19,805 bases of DNA, taken from assembly GCA_006844635.1 (NCBI GenBank), contig SPJO01000163.1, positions 1 through 19,805 on the forward strand, in the 5' to 3' direction. Shown here in pieces: positions 1-7,300 of the stretch. Source of the stretch: Methylophilaceae bacterium. Its GTDB lineage: Bacteria > Pseudomonadota > Gammaproteobacteria > Burkholderiales > Methylophilaceae. The notes under the pieces are model-generated. The model made no database searches, was not told the origin of the DNA, and was given only the letters and a program-made list of their open reading frames with translations. The first letter of the stretch is position 1, and every line of letters begins with the position of its first letter. The position numbers and the translations under genes are program-made.

Positions 1-856
1 TGCGTAATCAATTGATTAGCGCGACGGGTAAGGCAATTGGTGACTACAATATGGTGGAGGATGGTGACACGGTGTTGGTGTGCATGAGCGGTGGTAAGGA
101 TAGCTTTACCATGCTGATGATGTTGCTGGCTTTGCAAGAGCGCGCGCCGATTACGTTTAAAATCATTGCGATGAATTTGGATCAGAAGCAGCCGGGCTTT
201 CCTGAGCATATTTTGCCTGAATATTTTGAGAGTTGGGTGTGGATTACCGCATTGTGGAGGCAGATACTTATTCGGTGGTGAAGGAGAAGATTCCTGAGGG
301 AAAAACCACTTGCAGTTTGTGCTCTCGTTTACGCCGTGGGGTGATTTACACAACAGCGAAGAAATTAGGCGCGAATAAGATTGCCTTGGGACATCATCGG
401 GATGACATTGTTGAGACTTTGTTTTTGAATATGTTTTTCGGCGCCAAGATGAAGTCGATGCCGCCTAAGCTTTCGACCAATGATAAGCAGAATATTGTGA
501 TTCGTCCATTGGCGTATTGCAGTGAGAAGGATATTGCGGCGTATGCACGCGGGATGGCGTTCCCGATTATTCCGTGTAATTTGTGCGGTAGCCAAGAGAA
601 CTTGCAGCGCGTTAAGGTGAAAGAGATGCTCGCCGCGTGGGAAAAAGAACAGCCTGGGCGGGTGAATAATATCTTTAAAGCGATTACCAATATTGAGCCT
701 TCTCACATGGCTGATACTGATTTATATGACTTCAAAGGCTTGAGTCAGGCAGCGCCTGCGGATGAGGATCCGTTGTTTGATGCGGTTGAAAAAGACAACA
801 ATGCCCTCAATTTAGCCAAAGAATCAGGAAAAAAGATCGAATTTAGTCGTAATTAA
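1..856 (+). pseudogene. ttcA: tRNA 2-thiocytidine(32) synthetase TtcA, 5'-partial and frameshifted
   Basis: TtcA uses a [4Fe-4S] cluster and ATP to thiolate cytidine 32 of certain tRNAs. The reading frame is already open at base 3, so the true start lies before the window. The first part (frame of base 3) carries the PP-loop SGGKDS at about 87-104 and the family segment QKQPGFPEH. At about 230-235 the frame breaks: the text runs on as WVWITALW, whereas reading from the TTG at 233 restores the expected LGVDYR, followed by GKTTCSLCSRLRRG (the CxxC cluster ligands), GHHRDD and PCNLCGSQENLQR. One missing base, most simply a T in the run before GGG, explains it. Everything after the break is well conserved to the TAA at 854-856. 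Either this is a real null allele or a homopolymer sequencing error; conservation on both sides suggests error or very recent inactivation. Family identity is secure. Confidence 0.9.
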
Positions 857-885
857 CATTATATTTACAATATTTAACGACTTTA

Positions 886-915
886 TTGTGTAAAATCGCC
901 TTCGCTTGCTATTAT
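886..915 (+). promoter_or_regulatory. possible topA promoter
   Basis: In the 105-base gap between ttcA and topA, TTGTGT (886-891) and TATTAT (910-915) are 18 bases apart. The -10 box has one mismatch to TATAAT, but the -35 box matches only in TTG. Transcription would start near 922 and leave a leader of about 40 bases. No clear Shine-Dalgarno precedes the topA ATG. Weak assignment. Confidence 0.3.
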
Positions 916-961
916 CTATAGCAATAATTTGAATATTAAAATTTTGTTGTGACTACATTAA

Positions 962-3523
962 ATGTCTAATCTACTCATTGTTGAATCACCTTCCAAAGCA
1001 AAGACTTTAAAGAAGTACCTAGGTAAAGGCTTCGAAGTATTGGCTTCGTATGGACACGTGCGCGATTTAATTCCGAAGAATGGCGCGGTGGATCCTGAAG
1101 ATCAATTTGCCATGAAGTATGACATTATCGAGCGCAACAAAAAACATGTTGATGCGATTGCTAAGGCGGTTAAAGCATCTGACAATATCTATCTCGCGAC
1201 CGATCCGGATCGCGAAGGTGAGGCGATTTCTTGGCATATTGCTGAGATTCTGCAGAACAAAAAATTACTCAAAAACAAAACACTGAAACGTGTTGAGTTT
1301 AATGAGGTGACCAAAAAAGCCGTGCAACATGCGATTGATAATCCGCGCGATATCGCGATGAATTTGGTCAATGCGCAGCAAGCGCGCCGCGCCTTAGATT
1401 ATTTGGTTGGTTTTAATTTATCACCATTATTATGGAAAAAGATTCGCCGCGGTTTGTCGGCTGGTCGTGTACAAAGCCCTGCTTTACGTTTGATTGTTGA
1501 GCGCGAACTGGAAATTGAAGCCTTTGATAGCAAAGAGTACTGGAGCATCCATTTAAATGCACTGAAGCAAAATCATGGTTTTGATGCGAAGTTGATTCAG
1601 TTAAATGGTGAAAAGGTTGAGCAGTTTACGGTAACCAACACTGAGCAGCAGGCTAAGATTGTTGGCAAACTATTATTAGATAGCGCGGGCAAAACAACGG
1701 TTGCGCGTGTTGAGAAGAAGCAACGCAAACGCAGACCAGCAGCACCATTTACGACATCCACCTTGCAACAAGAGGCAGTGCGTAAGCTTGGGTTTACGAC
1801 GAGCCGCACGATGCGCGTCGCACAGCAGTTATATGAAGGTATGGACGTTGGTAGTGGCACAGTCGGTTTAATCACTTATATGCGTACCGATGGCGTGAGC
1901 TTAGCGCAAGAGGCGTTGATGCAGATTCGCGATTATGTCAAAAAGAGTTTTGATGCGGATTATGTGCCGAAGACAGCTAACGTTTATAAGAACAAATCTA
2001 AAAATGCACAAGAGGCGCATGAGGCGATACGCCCTACCGATGTTACGCGCACGCCGCCTAAAATGCGTCAGTATTTAAACGACGAACAATTTAAGCTATA
2101 TGAATTGATTTGGAAGCGTACGGTTGCTAGCCAAATGATGCCTGCTATTTTTGATGCAGTGAGTGTTGATTTAAGCATTGGCTCTGAAGCGAATTTATTC
2201 CGTGCGAGCGGACAAACCTTGATGTTCCCTGGTTTCATCGGCGTTTATAAAGAAGGTACGGATAGCGCGGTTGATGATGATGCTGAAGCGAAGCTCCCTG
2301 TATTAGAAACGGGTGAAGTGCTTGATGTTGATAAGATTTTTGGTGAGCAACACTTTACTGAGCCACCACCACGTTATGGTGAGGCGAGTTTAGTGAAAAC
2401 ATTAGAAGAGTACGGCATTGGCCGCCCTTCTACTTACGCCAGCATTATTAGTACGCTGCAAGATCGTGAGTATGTATTACTCGACAAAAAACGCTTTACA
2501 CCAACGGATGTTGGTCGTGTGGTGAATAAGTTCTTAACCCAACATTTTACCCAGTATGTGGATTATGACTTCACAGCGAAGCTAGAAAACGAGCTGGATG
2601 AGATTGCTGAAGGCGGTTTAGAGTGGGTGCCAGTGATGGATAAGTTCTGGCAGGGCTTTAATAACCAAGTGGTGAGCAAGGCTGATGTTGAGCGCCCAGG
2701 TAATGAGTTAATTGATGAGAACTGTCCGAAATGTGGCAAGCAGCTACAAAAACAGTTAAGCCGTTATGGTACGTTCATTGGTTGCACAGGTTATAACGAT
2801 GAGCCTAAGTGTGATTACAAGCGTAACTTGAATGGTGATTCAGCCGCCGCTAGCACTGACCCAGTGCAAATGGGTGTAGATGAAGAAACAGGTAAAGAGA
2901 TTTATTTGATGGTGGGGCCTTATGGACCTTACATCCAATTAGGCATGCCAGTGGAAGGCGAGAAGAAAAAGCCGAAGCGCGTGAGCATCCCAAAAAATAT
3001 TGAATATGCCGATGTGAATCTGGATATTGCTAACCAGTTATTATCATTGCCGCGTGATTTGGGTAAACATCCAGAGACAGATAAAAAGATTGTGGCGAAC
3101 ATTGGTCGCTTTGGCCCTTATGTGAACCACGATGGTAAGTTTAAATCGATTCCAAAAACACAGAGTGTATTTGAGATTAACCAAGAAGAAGCTGTGACTT
3201 TATTGGCGCAAGCTTATACTGGCCCAGCACCGATTGCTGAGTTGGGTGAGCATCCATCTGGCGAAGGCCGTGTGGAAGTGTTTGATGGGCGTTATGGGCC
3301 TTATGTGCAGCATAAGAAAATTCGCGCGACATTGCCGAAGAGCCTAAAACCAGAAGATGTAACACTGGAGCAAGCACTTGAATTACTAGCGGCAAAAGAG
3401 GCCAAAGGGACAACAAAGAAAAAAGCTCCGGCGAAGAAAAAAACAGCAACTAAAAAGAAAACACCCGCCAAAAAAGCGACAGCTAAAAAGGCACCAGCAA
3501 AGAAAACAACTGCTAAAGAGTAG
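962..3523 (+). CDS. topA: DNA topoisomerase I (type IA)
   Basis: TopA relaxes negative supercoils by a transient 5'-phosphotyrosyl break. The protein has 853 residues (E. coli about 865). The Toprim domain opens with ESPSKAKT (catalytic-type Glu8) and has the DxDxE triad ATDPDREGE (Asp81, Asp83, Glu85). The active-site tyrosine is in LITYMRTDG (Tyr306, with Arg308). The core is complete through YGIGRPSTYA (about 484-493). A single four-cysteine zinc ribbon follows (Cys588, Cys591, Cys608, Cys617), then three GPY-containing C-terminal repeats (about 652, 716 and 778). The protein ends in a tail from about 813 that is almost only Lys, Ala, Thr and Pro and resembles histone H1 tails; such tails occur in many bacterial TopA proteins and probably bind DNA. 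E. coli has three zinc-binding modules, so this C-terminus is of another type. The ATG at 962 gives the normal N-terminus. Confidence 0.98.
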   Translation: MSNLLIVESPSKAKTLKKYLGKGFEVLASYGHVRDLIPKNGAVDPEDQFAMKYDIIERNKKHVDAIAKAVKASDNIYLATDPDREGEAISWHIAEILQNKKLLKNKTLKRVEFNEVTKKAVQHAIDNPRDIAMNLVNAQQARRALDYLVGFNLSPLLWKKIRRGLSAGRVQSPALRLIVERELEIEAFDSKEYWSIHLNALKQNHGFDAKLIQLNGEKVEQFTVTNTEQQAKIVGKLLLDSAGKTTVARVEKKQRKRRPAAPFTTSTLQQEAVRKLGFTTSRTMRVAQQLYEGMDVGSGTVGLITYMRTDGVSLAQEALMQIRDYVKKSFDADYVPKTANVYKNKSKNAQEAHEAIRPTDVTRTPPKMRQYLNDEQFKLYELIWKRTVASQMMPAIFDAVSVDLSIGSEANLFRASGQTLMFPGFIGVYKEGTDSAVDDDAEAKLPVLETGEVLDVDKIFGEQHFTEPPPRYGEASLVKTLEEYGIGRPSTYASIISTLQDREYVLLDKKRFTPTDVGRVVNKFLTQHFTQYVDYDFTAKLENELDEIAEGGLEWVPVMDKFWQGFNNQVVSKADVERPGNELIDENCPKCGKQLQKQLSRYGTFIGCTGYNDEPKCDYKRNLNGDSAAASTDPVQMGVDEETGKEIYLMVGPYGPYIQLGMPVEGEKKKPKRVSIPKNIEYADVNLDIANQLLSLPRDLGKHPETDKKIVANIGRFGPYVNHDGKFKSIPKTQSVFEINQEEAVTLLAQAYTGPAPIAELGEHPSGEGRVEVFDGRYGPYVQHKKIRATLPKSLKPEDVTLEQALELLAAKEAKGTTKKKAPAKKKTATKKKTPAKKATAKKAPAKKTTAKE

Positions 3524-3533
3524 TATGGATCCA

Positions 3534-3573
3534 GACAATAAAAAAGCGAGCTGTTGCTCGCTTTTTTATTGTC
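3534..3573. terminator. bidirectional intrinsic terminator, topA / pbpG
   Basis: A perfect 18-bp inverted repeat (3534-3551 with 3556-3573) has a TGTT loop. The inner part of the stem is GC-rich (GCGAGC) and flanked by A6 on the left and T6 on the right, so it makes a hairpin plus U-tract on either strand. It lies 10 bases after the topA stop and 7 bases before the stop of the convergent PBP gene. Confidence 0.93.
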
Positions 3574-3580
3574 TACTCAT

Positions 3581-4705
3581 TTAGTTGCTACTAAAGGCGT
3601 CCACCTCTTCAACCATTTGGCTACTCATCACCAACTGCGGTGACAAGTCTTCATCGTCCACTTCCGCAATAATAGTGTGGTCACGTTTATACTCAAACCA
3701 TTTCCGCAAACGGTTCACATCGCCAGTGCGTTTATTTGTTCCTGCAGCATCTAATAGCACCACAATCATCGGTTCACCTGCCATCACTGTTTGCATCACA
3801 ACACAACGACCGGCCTCATTAATAAATCCCGTTTTAGATAAGCCAATATCCATATTGCCTTCTCGCACCAGTTTGTTGGTATTTTTATATAAACTTGAAC
3901 GCTCATTACCATCAATATAAATCTCATACTCGGTGGTCGTGGTCGCTTGGCGAATTTCAGGATACTGATAAGCCGCAGCCACCAACATATATAGATCTTC
4001 TGCTGTGGATCGATTTTGATACATTAAGCCCGTTGGTTCAGAAAAGCGGGTATGCAGCAAGCCAATTGATAACGCTTTTGCATTCATGGCTTTAACGAAA
4101 GCATCACGCCCACCTGGATAGTTAGTGGATAAAGCATAAGCCGCACGGTTCTCTGATGACATTAATGCCAGTTGCAGCATATCCGCACGTGTCAGACTTG
4201 AGCCTACAGGTAAGCGAGAACGCGTGCCTTTGATTTGGTCAACATCTTGATCTGAAATATAAATAAACTCGTGCATATCTTGCTGTGCATCGAGTACGAC
4301 CATGGCTGTCATCAACTTCGTAATGGATGCGATAGAAGCAGAGTGATATGCATTCTTTGCGTATTTAATTTCACCAGTGTCTTGATTCACAACCAGCGCG
4401 ACGTTAGACGCTAAATCTGGCGTCATGCTGCCATCGTAATTTTCACCAAGATCAATGGCGCGCTGTTTGGCGAGGGCAATTCTTCTACGCTCTCTAGCGG
4501 CCTTACGTGCTTTTCGGGATTTTTTGTAACTGACTTTTTTGCGTGTCGATTTTTTAACGACATATTTTTTACGCTTAGACTCTTTTGCCTGTTGCTGCTT
4601 TGCGGTTTGTTGTGTTGTTGATTTGGCAGCCACTTGCGTCATTGGCACCAGCGCCAAAGACGCAGCAACAATAAACAACATATATTTTTTGAGAAAGAGT
4701 TTCAC
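3581..4705 (-). CDS. pbpG: D-alanyl-D-alanine endopeptidase, PBP7/PbpG type
   Basis: This is a low-molecular-mass penicillin-binding protein of the S11 (DacA/PbpG) group, which cuts D-Ala-meso-DAP cross-links or C-terminal D-Ala in the periplasm. It has 374 residues. All three active-site motifs are present: SITK (nucleophile Ser127, Lys130), SEN (184-186) and KTG (291-293) in LSKTGFINEAG. The first 27 or so residues form a signal peptide (KKY, then a hydrophobic run ending VAA). Residues about 38-80 are extremely rich in Lys and Arg, an unusual basic linker before the catalytic domain. There is no obvious C-terminal amphipathic anchor of the DacA kind, and the catalytic part resembles PBP7 more than PBP5, hence endopeptidase. 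The start is GTG (4705-4703) with an AAAAGG Shine-Dalgarno 8 bases upstream. It has its own promoter at 4742-4770 and is probably monocistronic. A DacA-like carboxypeptidase role is the main alternative. Confidence 0.9.
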   Translation of the reverse strand: MKLFLKKYMLFIVAASLALVPMTQVAAKSTTQQTAKQQQAKESKRKKYVVKKSTRKKVSYKKSRKARKAARERRRIALAKQRAIDLGENYDGSMTPDLASNVALVVNQDTGEIKYAKNAYHSASIASITKLMTAMVVLDAQQDMHEFIYISDQDVDQIKGTRSRLPVGSSLTRADMLQLALMSSENRAAYALSTNYPGGRDAFVKAMNAKALSIGLLHTRFSEPTGLMYQNRSTAEDLYMLVAAAYQYPEIRQATTTTEYEIYIDGNERSSLYKNTNKLVREGNMDIGLSKTGFINEAGRCVVMQTVMAGEPMIVVLLDAAGTNKRTGDVNRLRKWFEYKRDHTIIAEVDDEDLSPQLVMSSQMVEEVDAFSSN

Positions 4706-4741
4706 AAAAAAGACCTTTTACAACAAAGAGAAGTTAATTCC

Positions 4742-4770
4742 ATCGTATAAATAATTTATATAGAAGTCAA
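4742..4770 (-). promoter_or_regulatory. sigma70-type promoter for pbpG
   Basis: On the minus strand TTGACT (4770-4765) and TACGAT (4747-4742) are separated by exactly 17 bases. The -35 box has one mismatch and the -10 box two. It lies 37 bases upstream of the GTG start, which is a normal distance. Confidence 0.6.
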
Positions 4771-4826
4771 TGAGTTATTACAGTTTTATATAAATAACAT
4801 TAAGATTTCTTGAACTTGTTTCATTT

Positions 4827-4856
4827 TTGACAATACGTTTACACAAACATTATGAG
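4827..4856 (+). promoter_or_regulatory. sigma70-type promoter for gcvH
   Basis: A perfect -35 hexamer TTGACA (4827-4832) is followed after 16-18 bases by imperfect -10 candidates in CATTATGAG (CATTAT 4849-4854 or TATGAG 4851-4856). Transcription would start near 4861. The in-frame ATG at 4852 then lies inside the -10 region, so translation must begin later, at 4900. Confidence 0.55.
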
Positions 4857-4899
4857 AAAATATAGCCATTACTTTAAAGATTGGCAATGTGAATTAATC

Positions 4900-5277
4900 A
4901 TGAAATCACCTTCACACTTACACTATACAGCAGAACATTTATGGGTTGAAAAAACTGACGATGGCGTTTGGTTAGCGGGCATTACAGATTATGCGCAGGA
5001 CTTACTCGGCGATATTGTTTATCTTGAACCACCGAAAGTCGATGACGACTTAAGTAATGCGCAGGCCTGTGGCATTGTTGAATCTGTTAAAACAGGGTCT
5101 GATTTACATGCGCCGATGGACGGTGTTGTGACGGAAGTCAACGAGGATTTAATCAACGCACCAGAAGAGATTAACGACGACCCTTATCAATCTTGGATTT
5201 TCAAATTCACACCAGCAGATGCTGACGATACCGCACACCTGCTTAGCGCTGAGGCTTATACTGCACTGATTGACTAA
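4900..5277 (+). CDS. gcvH: glycine cleavage system H protein (lipoyl carrier)
   Basis: GcvH carries the lipoyl arm that shuttles the aminomethyl group between the P, T and L proteins of glycine cleavage, and it can hand lipoate to other enzymes. From the ATG at 4900 it has 125 residues, the normal size. Family marks are YTAEHLWV at the N-terminus, GITDYAQDLLGDIV, and the lipoylation site GIVESVKTGSDLHAP with Lys64; NEDLINAPEEIN and DPYQSWIFK follow. An upstream in-frame ATG (4852) would add 16 residues not typical of the family and overlaps the likely promoter, so it was not chosen. No gcvT or gcvP is adjacent, so the gene stands alone here. Its TAA (5275-5277) directly abuts the stop of the convergent neighbour, with no convincing terminator between them. 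A GcvH-like lipoate-binding protein of another pathway is possible but nothing nearby suggests it. Confidence 0.93.
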   Translation: MKSPSHLHYTAEHLWVEKTDDGVWLAGITDYAQDLLGDIVYLEPPKVDDDLSNAQACGIVESVKTGSDLHAPMDGVVTEVNEDLINAPEEINDDPYQSWIFKFTPADADDTAHLLSAEAYTALID

Positions 5278-6837
5278 TTAATCAGGCAGTACGAACTTAA
5301 CCTGCTGCAGCAAGCTTTTAATTTCATTAGTGAGTTCTTCACGCAAGCCATCTTCTAGTTCAGGTATCGCTTTATCGAGGATAGCCTGAATATTGTCTTG
5401 CAGCACTTGCTGCACTTCAGGTAGGTTGCCATTCACTTTAGCCAAGAACTGCTCATTAATCTCATGACTTTCTTCTGTCATTTTCTCAGCAAAAGTAGTG
5501 CGAATTTCATTGGCAGCATCGGTAAATACAAGGTCTCTTTCTGCACTAAAATCTTGCCTTAACTTGGCAAATGTTTCTTGTTGAATGGTGCCTACTTGAC
5601 TATGCATAATGCCAATTTGCTCTTCTGTGCTTTCTTCCACACGCTCTTTAATCGTTTCTAGCGCATCTGCCACTTGGCCAGTGAGTTTTTCTTGATAATC
5701 AATATGCAGCTTCTCTTGATAGTCTTGCATTTTACGCAGCAAAGTTTGTTCTGCATCTTCACCTTGAATCTGTAAGAAGCCAGCCAGCGCAGCATTTAAT
5801 TGGCCTTTATGCTCTTCCATGGCTTTCTCTTGTAGCGCAGTAATTTCTGTATTCACAGCCTCGCTAAGGTTTTCTTGCACTTCTTTTTTCAGCGCCTCAA
5901 ACGTTACAGTTAACTCTGAATGGTGTTCATTGATCAATTGCTGTTGCTTACTTTCAACCTCTTGGAGTGCCTCTTTCACTGCGGCCATGGCCGTTTCAAC
6001 CTCAGCATTGGTATCCGCTTGTAGCTTTTCAAAACTTTCGGTTAAATCGACCTGCGCCAAATCAATGCTCTTTTGATACATCCTAGGCATTTCAGTCTTT
6101 AAGTCTGCTTTTGTTTTATCCACAAAACCAGCCGTAGACTCAATAATATCATCGTGGGCTTTTTTAATTTCTGCACGTACTTCGTCTAAAGCAAAGTCAG
6201 TGATTTCAGCCTCTAACCTTGGTTTGATTTGTGCCCCGAGGGATTGGGCTAACTCTGCCGCGGCATCACCTGATGATGCCTGCGCTATTTGTTCCGATAA
6301 GCTGTTGGTTGATGCCGTTAACTCATCACGGATAGCCGCTTGCTCTGCACGTAGGGTTTCAATAGTCTCACTTGCCGTTTCAGCTGCACCTGCCGCTGTT
6401 GACTGGCTCGCCTCATGCGAAGCGGCCAGTTGCTCCTGTAGTGTATTCACTTCTGCACGCAATGTTTCAACTGCCTCACTTGCAGTTTCAGCAGTACCCG
6501 CTGCAGTTGATTCATTTTCTTTATGCGATGCGGTCAGTTGCTCTTGTAGCGCACTCACTTCATCGCGTAGTTTTTCATTTGCCGCATCAGCATCTGATGC
6601 CATGGCCTTATTAACCTCTAACGCCGCCGCAAGTTTTTCTTGTAATTGCGCTACATCAGCCCGCAATGCCTCTACATCTGATGCTGCTGCGCCACCGTCC
6701 TGATCCACCTTCACTTGCTTGGCGATTTGCGCAATCAGTTCAGGTGTTAGCTGCAGCGTCTCCGCTGAAGCCTCTGCCTTCTTACTCTTTTTAGGTTTAT
6801 AGACCTCTGTCAGTACTGGTATTTTGTTATCTGCCAA
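5278..6837 (-). CDS. long coiled-coil protein of unknown function with 36-residue repeats
   Basis: I do not recognise a named family. The protein has 519 residues, no signal peptide and no membrane segment, so it should be cytoplasmic. It is very rich in Glu, Gln, Ala, Leu and Lys, almost free of Pro and Gly after residue 50, and lacks Cys and Trp: an extended alpha-helical coiled coil. The N-terminus has a short basic stretch (YKPKKSKK, about 13-20). Residues 90-125 and 126-161 are two tandem 36-residue repeats (LRxEVxxLQEQL, ASH, STAAG, AETASE). A degenerate copy precedes them (58-89) and a partial one follows (162-176). The copies have diverged at DNA level, so the duplication is old. The start is TTG at 6837 with AGGTAG upstream; the next Met is at 79. 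It lies 28 bases after holC and is the last gene of a pepA-holC operon. A structural, scaffold or filament-like role is only a guess. Confidence 0.8.
   Translation of the reverse strand: MADNKIPVLTEVYKPKKSKKAEASAETLQLTPELIAQIAKQVKVDQDGGAAASDVEALRADVAQLQEKLAAALEVNKAMASDADAANEKLRDEVSALQEQLTASHKENESTAAGTAETASEAVETLRAEVNTLQEQLAASHEASQSTAAGAAETASETIETLRAEQAAIRDELTASTNSLSEQIAQASSGDAAAELAQSLGAQIKPRLEAEITDFALDEVRAEIKKAHDDIIESTAGFVDKTKADLKTEMPRMYQKSIDLAQVDLTESFEKLQADTNAEVETAMAAVKEALQEVESKQQQLINEHHSELTVTFEALKKEVQENLSEAVNTEITALQEKAMEEHKGQLNAALAGFLQIQGEDAEQTLLRKMQDYQEKLHIDYQEKLTGQVADALETIKERVEESTEEQIGIMHSQVGTIQQETFAKLRQDFSAERDLVFTDAANEIRTTFAEKMTEESHEINEQFLAKVNGNLPEVQQVLQDNIQAILDKAIPELEDGLREELTNEIKSLLQQVKFVLPD
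6355..6570 (-). repeat. tandem 108-bp coding repeat (two units)
   Basis: Two in-frame units, 6463-6570 and 6355-6462, encode residues 90-125 and 126-161 of the coiled-coil protein. Both begin Leu-Arg-x-Glu-Val and contain LQEQL and STAAG. They align without gaps but differ at many bases, so they are diverged copies. Confidence 0.8.
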
Positions 6838-6865
6838 AATTTTCTACCTATTTAAAAACAATCAT

Positions 6866-7294
6866 CTATTGCGTTAAACTTTCTGCATCTAAGTGTTTCA
6901 CTTCGTAACCTCGGTCACGATAAAACTTATACCGCTGCCTAGCCAGCACTTTGTCTTGTTCATCCGTGCCTACAAGTTCAATAAAGTGCTTAAAACGACT
7001 AAATACGGTTAATTGATTATGTGATAGGTTAATCAAAATATCATCTTGGCACAACTGATTTTCTTGCCAGTCAATCACAATAGGCGTTGTTTTAGCCAAG
7101 GCATGTGAGGCTAACACATTGGGCAAAAAGCTGGTCTCACCTTGTTGCCAAAGGCCTTCACTATAGCCTTGCGCCGACTGCTCACTCTCCGCCATGATGG
7201 TCATCATGTTTCTTCTTGCTAACGCTCTTCGCGCTAATACCGCAATCGCCGCTTGTTTATCCGTAACATTAGAATAAAACTGTACTCGCGTCAT
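6866..7294 (-). CDS. holC: DNA polymerase III chi subunit
   Basis: HolC joins the clamp loader (through psi) to SSB on the lagging strand. It has 142 residues (E. coli 147). The family signature is clear: the opening RVQFYSNV, then FLPNVLASHALA, TPIVIDW, LINLSHN, and the C-terminal FIELVGTDEQDKVLARQRYKFYRDRGYEV. The ATG at 7294 is six bases after the pepA stop, so the two genes are almost certainly co-transcribed and coupled. The pepA-holC pairing is conserved in many proteobacteria. valS follows holC in E. coli, but here a coiled-coil gene takes that place. Confidence 0.95.
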   Translation of the reverse strand: MTRVQFYSNVTDKQAAIAVLARRALARRNMMTIMAESEQSAQGYSEGLWQQGETSFLPNVLASHALAKTTPIVIDWQENQLCQDDILINLSHNQLTVFSRFKHFIELVGTDEQDKVLARQRYKFYRDRGYEVKHLDAESLTQ

Positions 7295-7300
7295 GCTAGC

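Noticed and set aside
200..260. Programmed -1 frameshift in ttcA
   Set aside because: No slippery heptamer or following hairpin is visible at the shift point, and the TtcA family is not known to use frameshifting. A simple one-base deletion explains it.
3400..3520. Lysine-rich repeat at the topA 3' end as a DNA repeat or separate element
   Set aside because: It is in frame, has no exact repeat unit, and such tails are usual in bacterial TopA.
4852..4899. Start of gcvH at the upstream ATG
   Set aside because: It overlaps the probable -10 box and adds 16 residues not typical of GcvH.
6200..6703. 167-codon open frame on the plus strand inside the coiled-coil gene
   Set aside because: It is Ser/Ala/Cys-rich and a mirror of the Ala/Glu/Leu-rich coiled-coil codons on the other strand; no homology is recognised and no start signal is seen.
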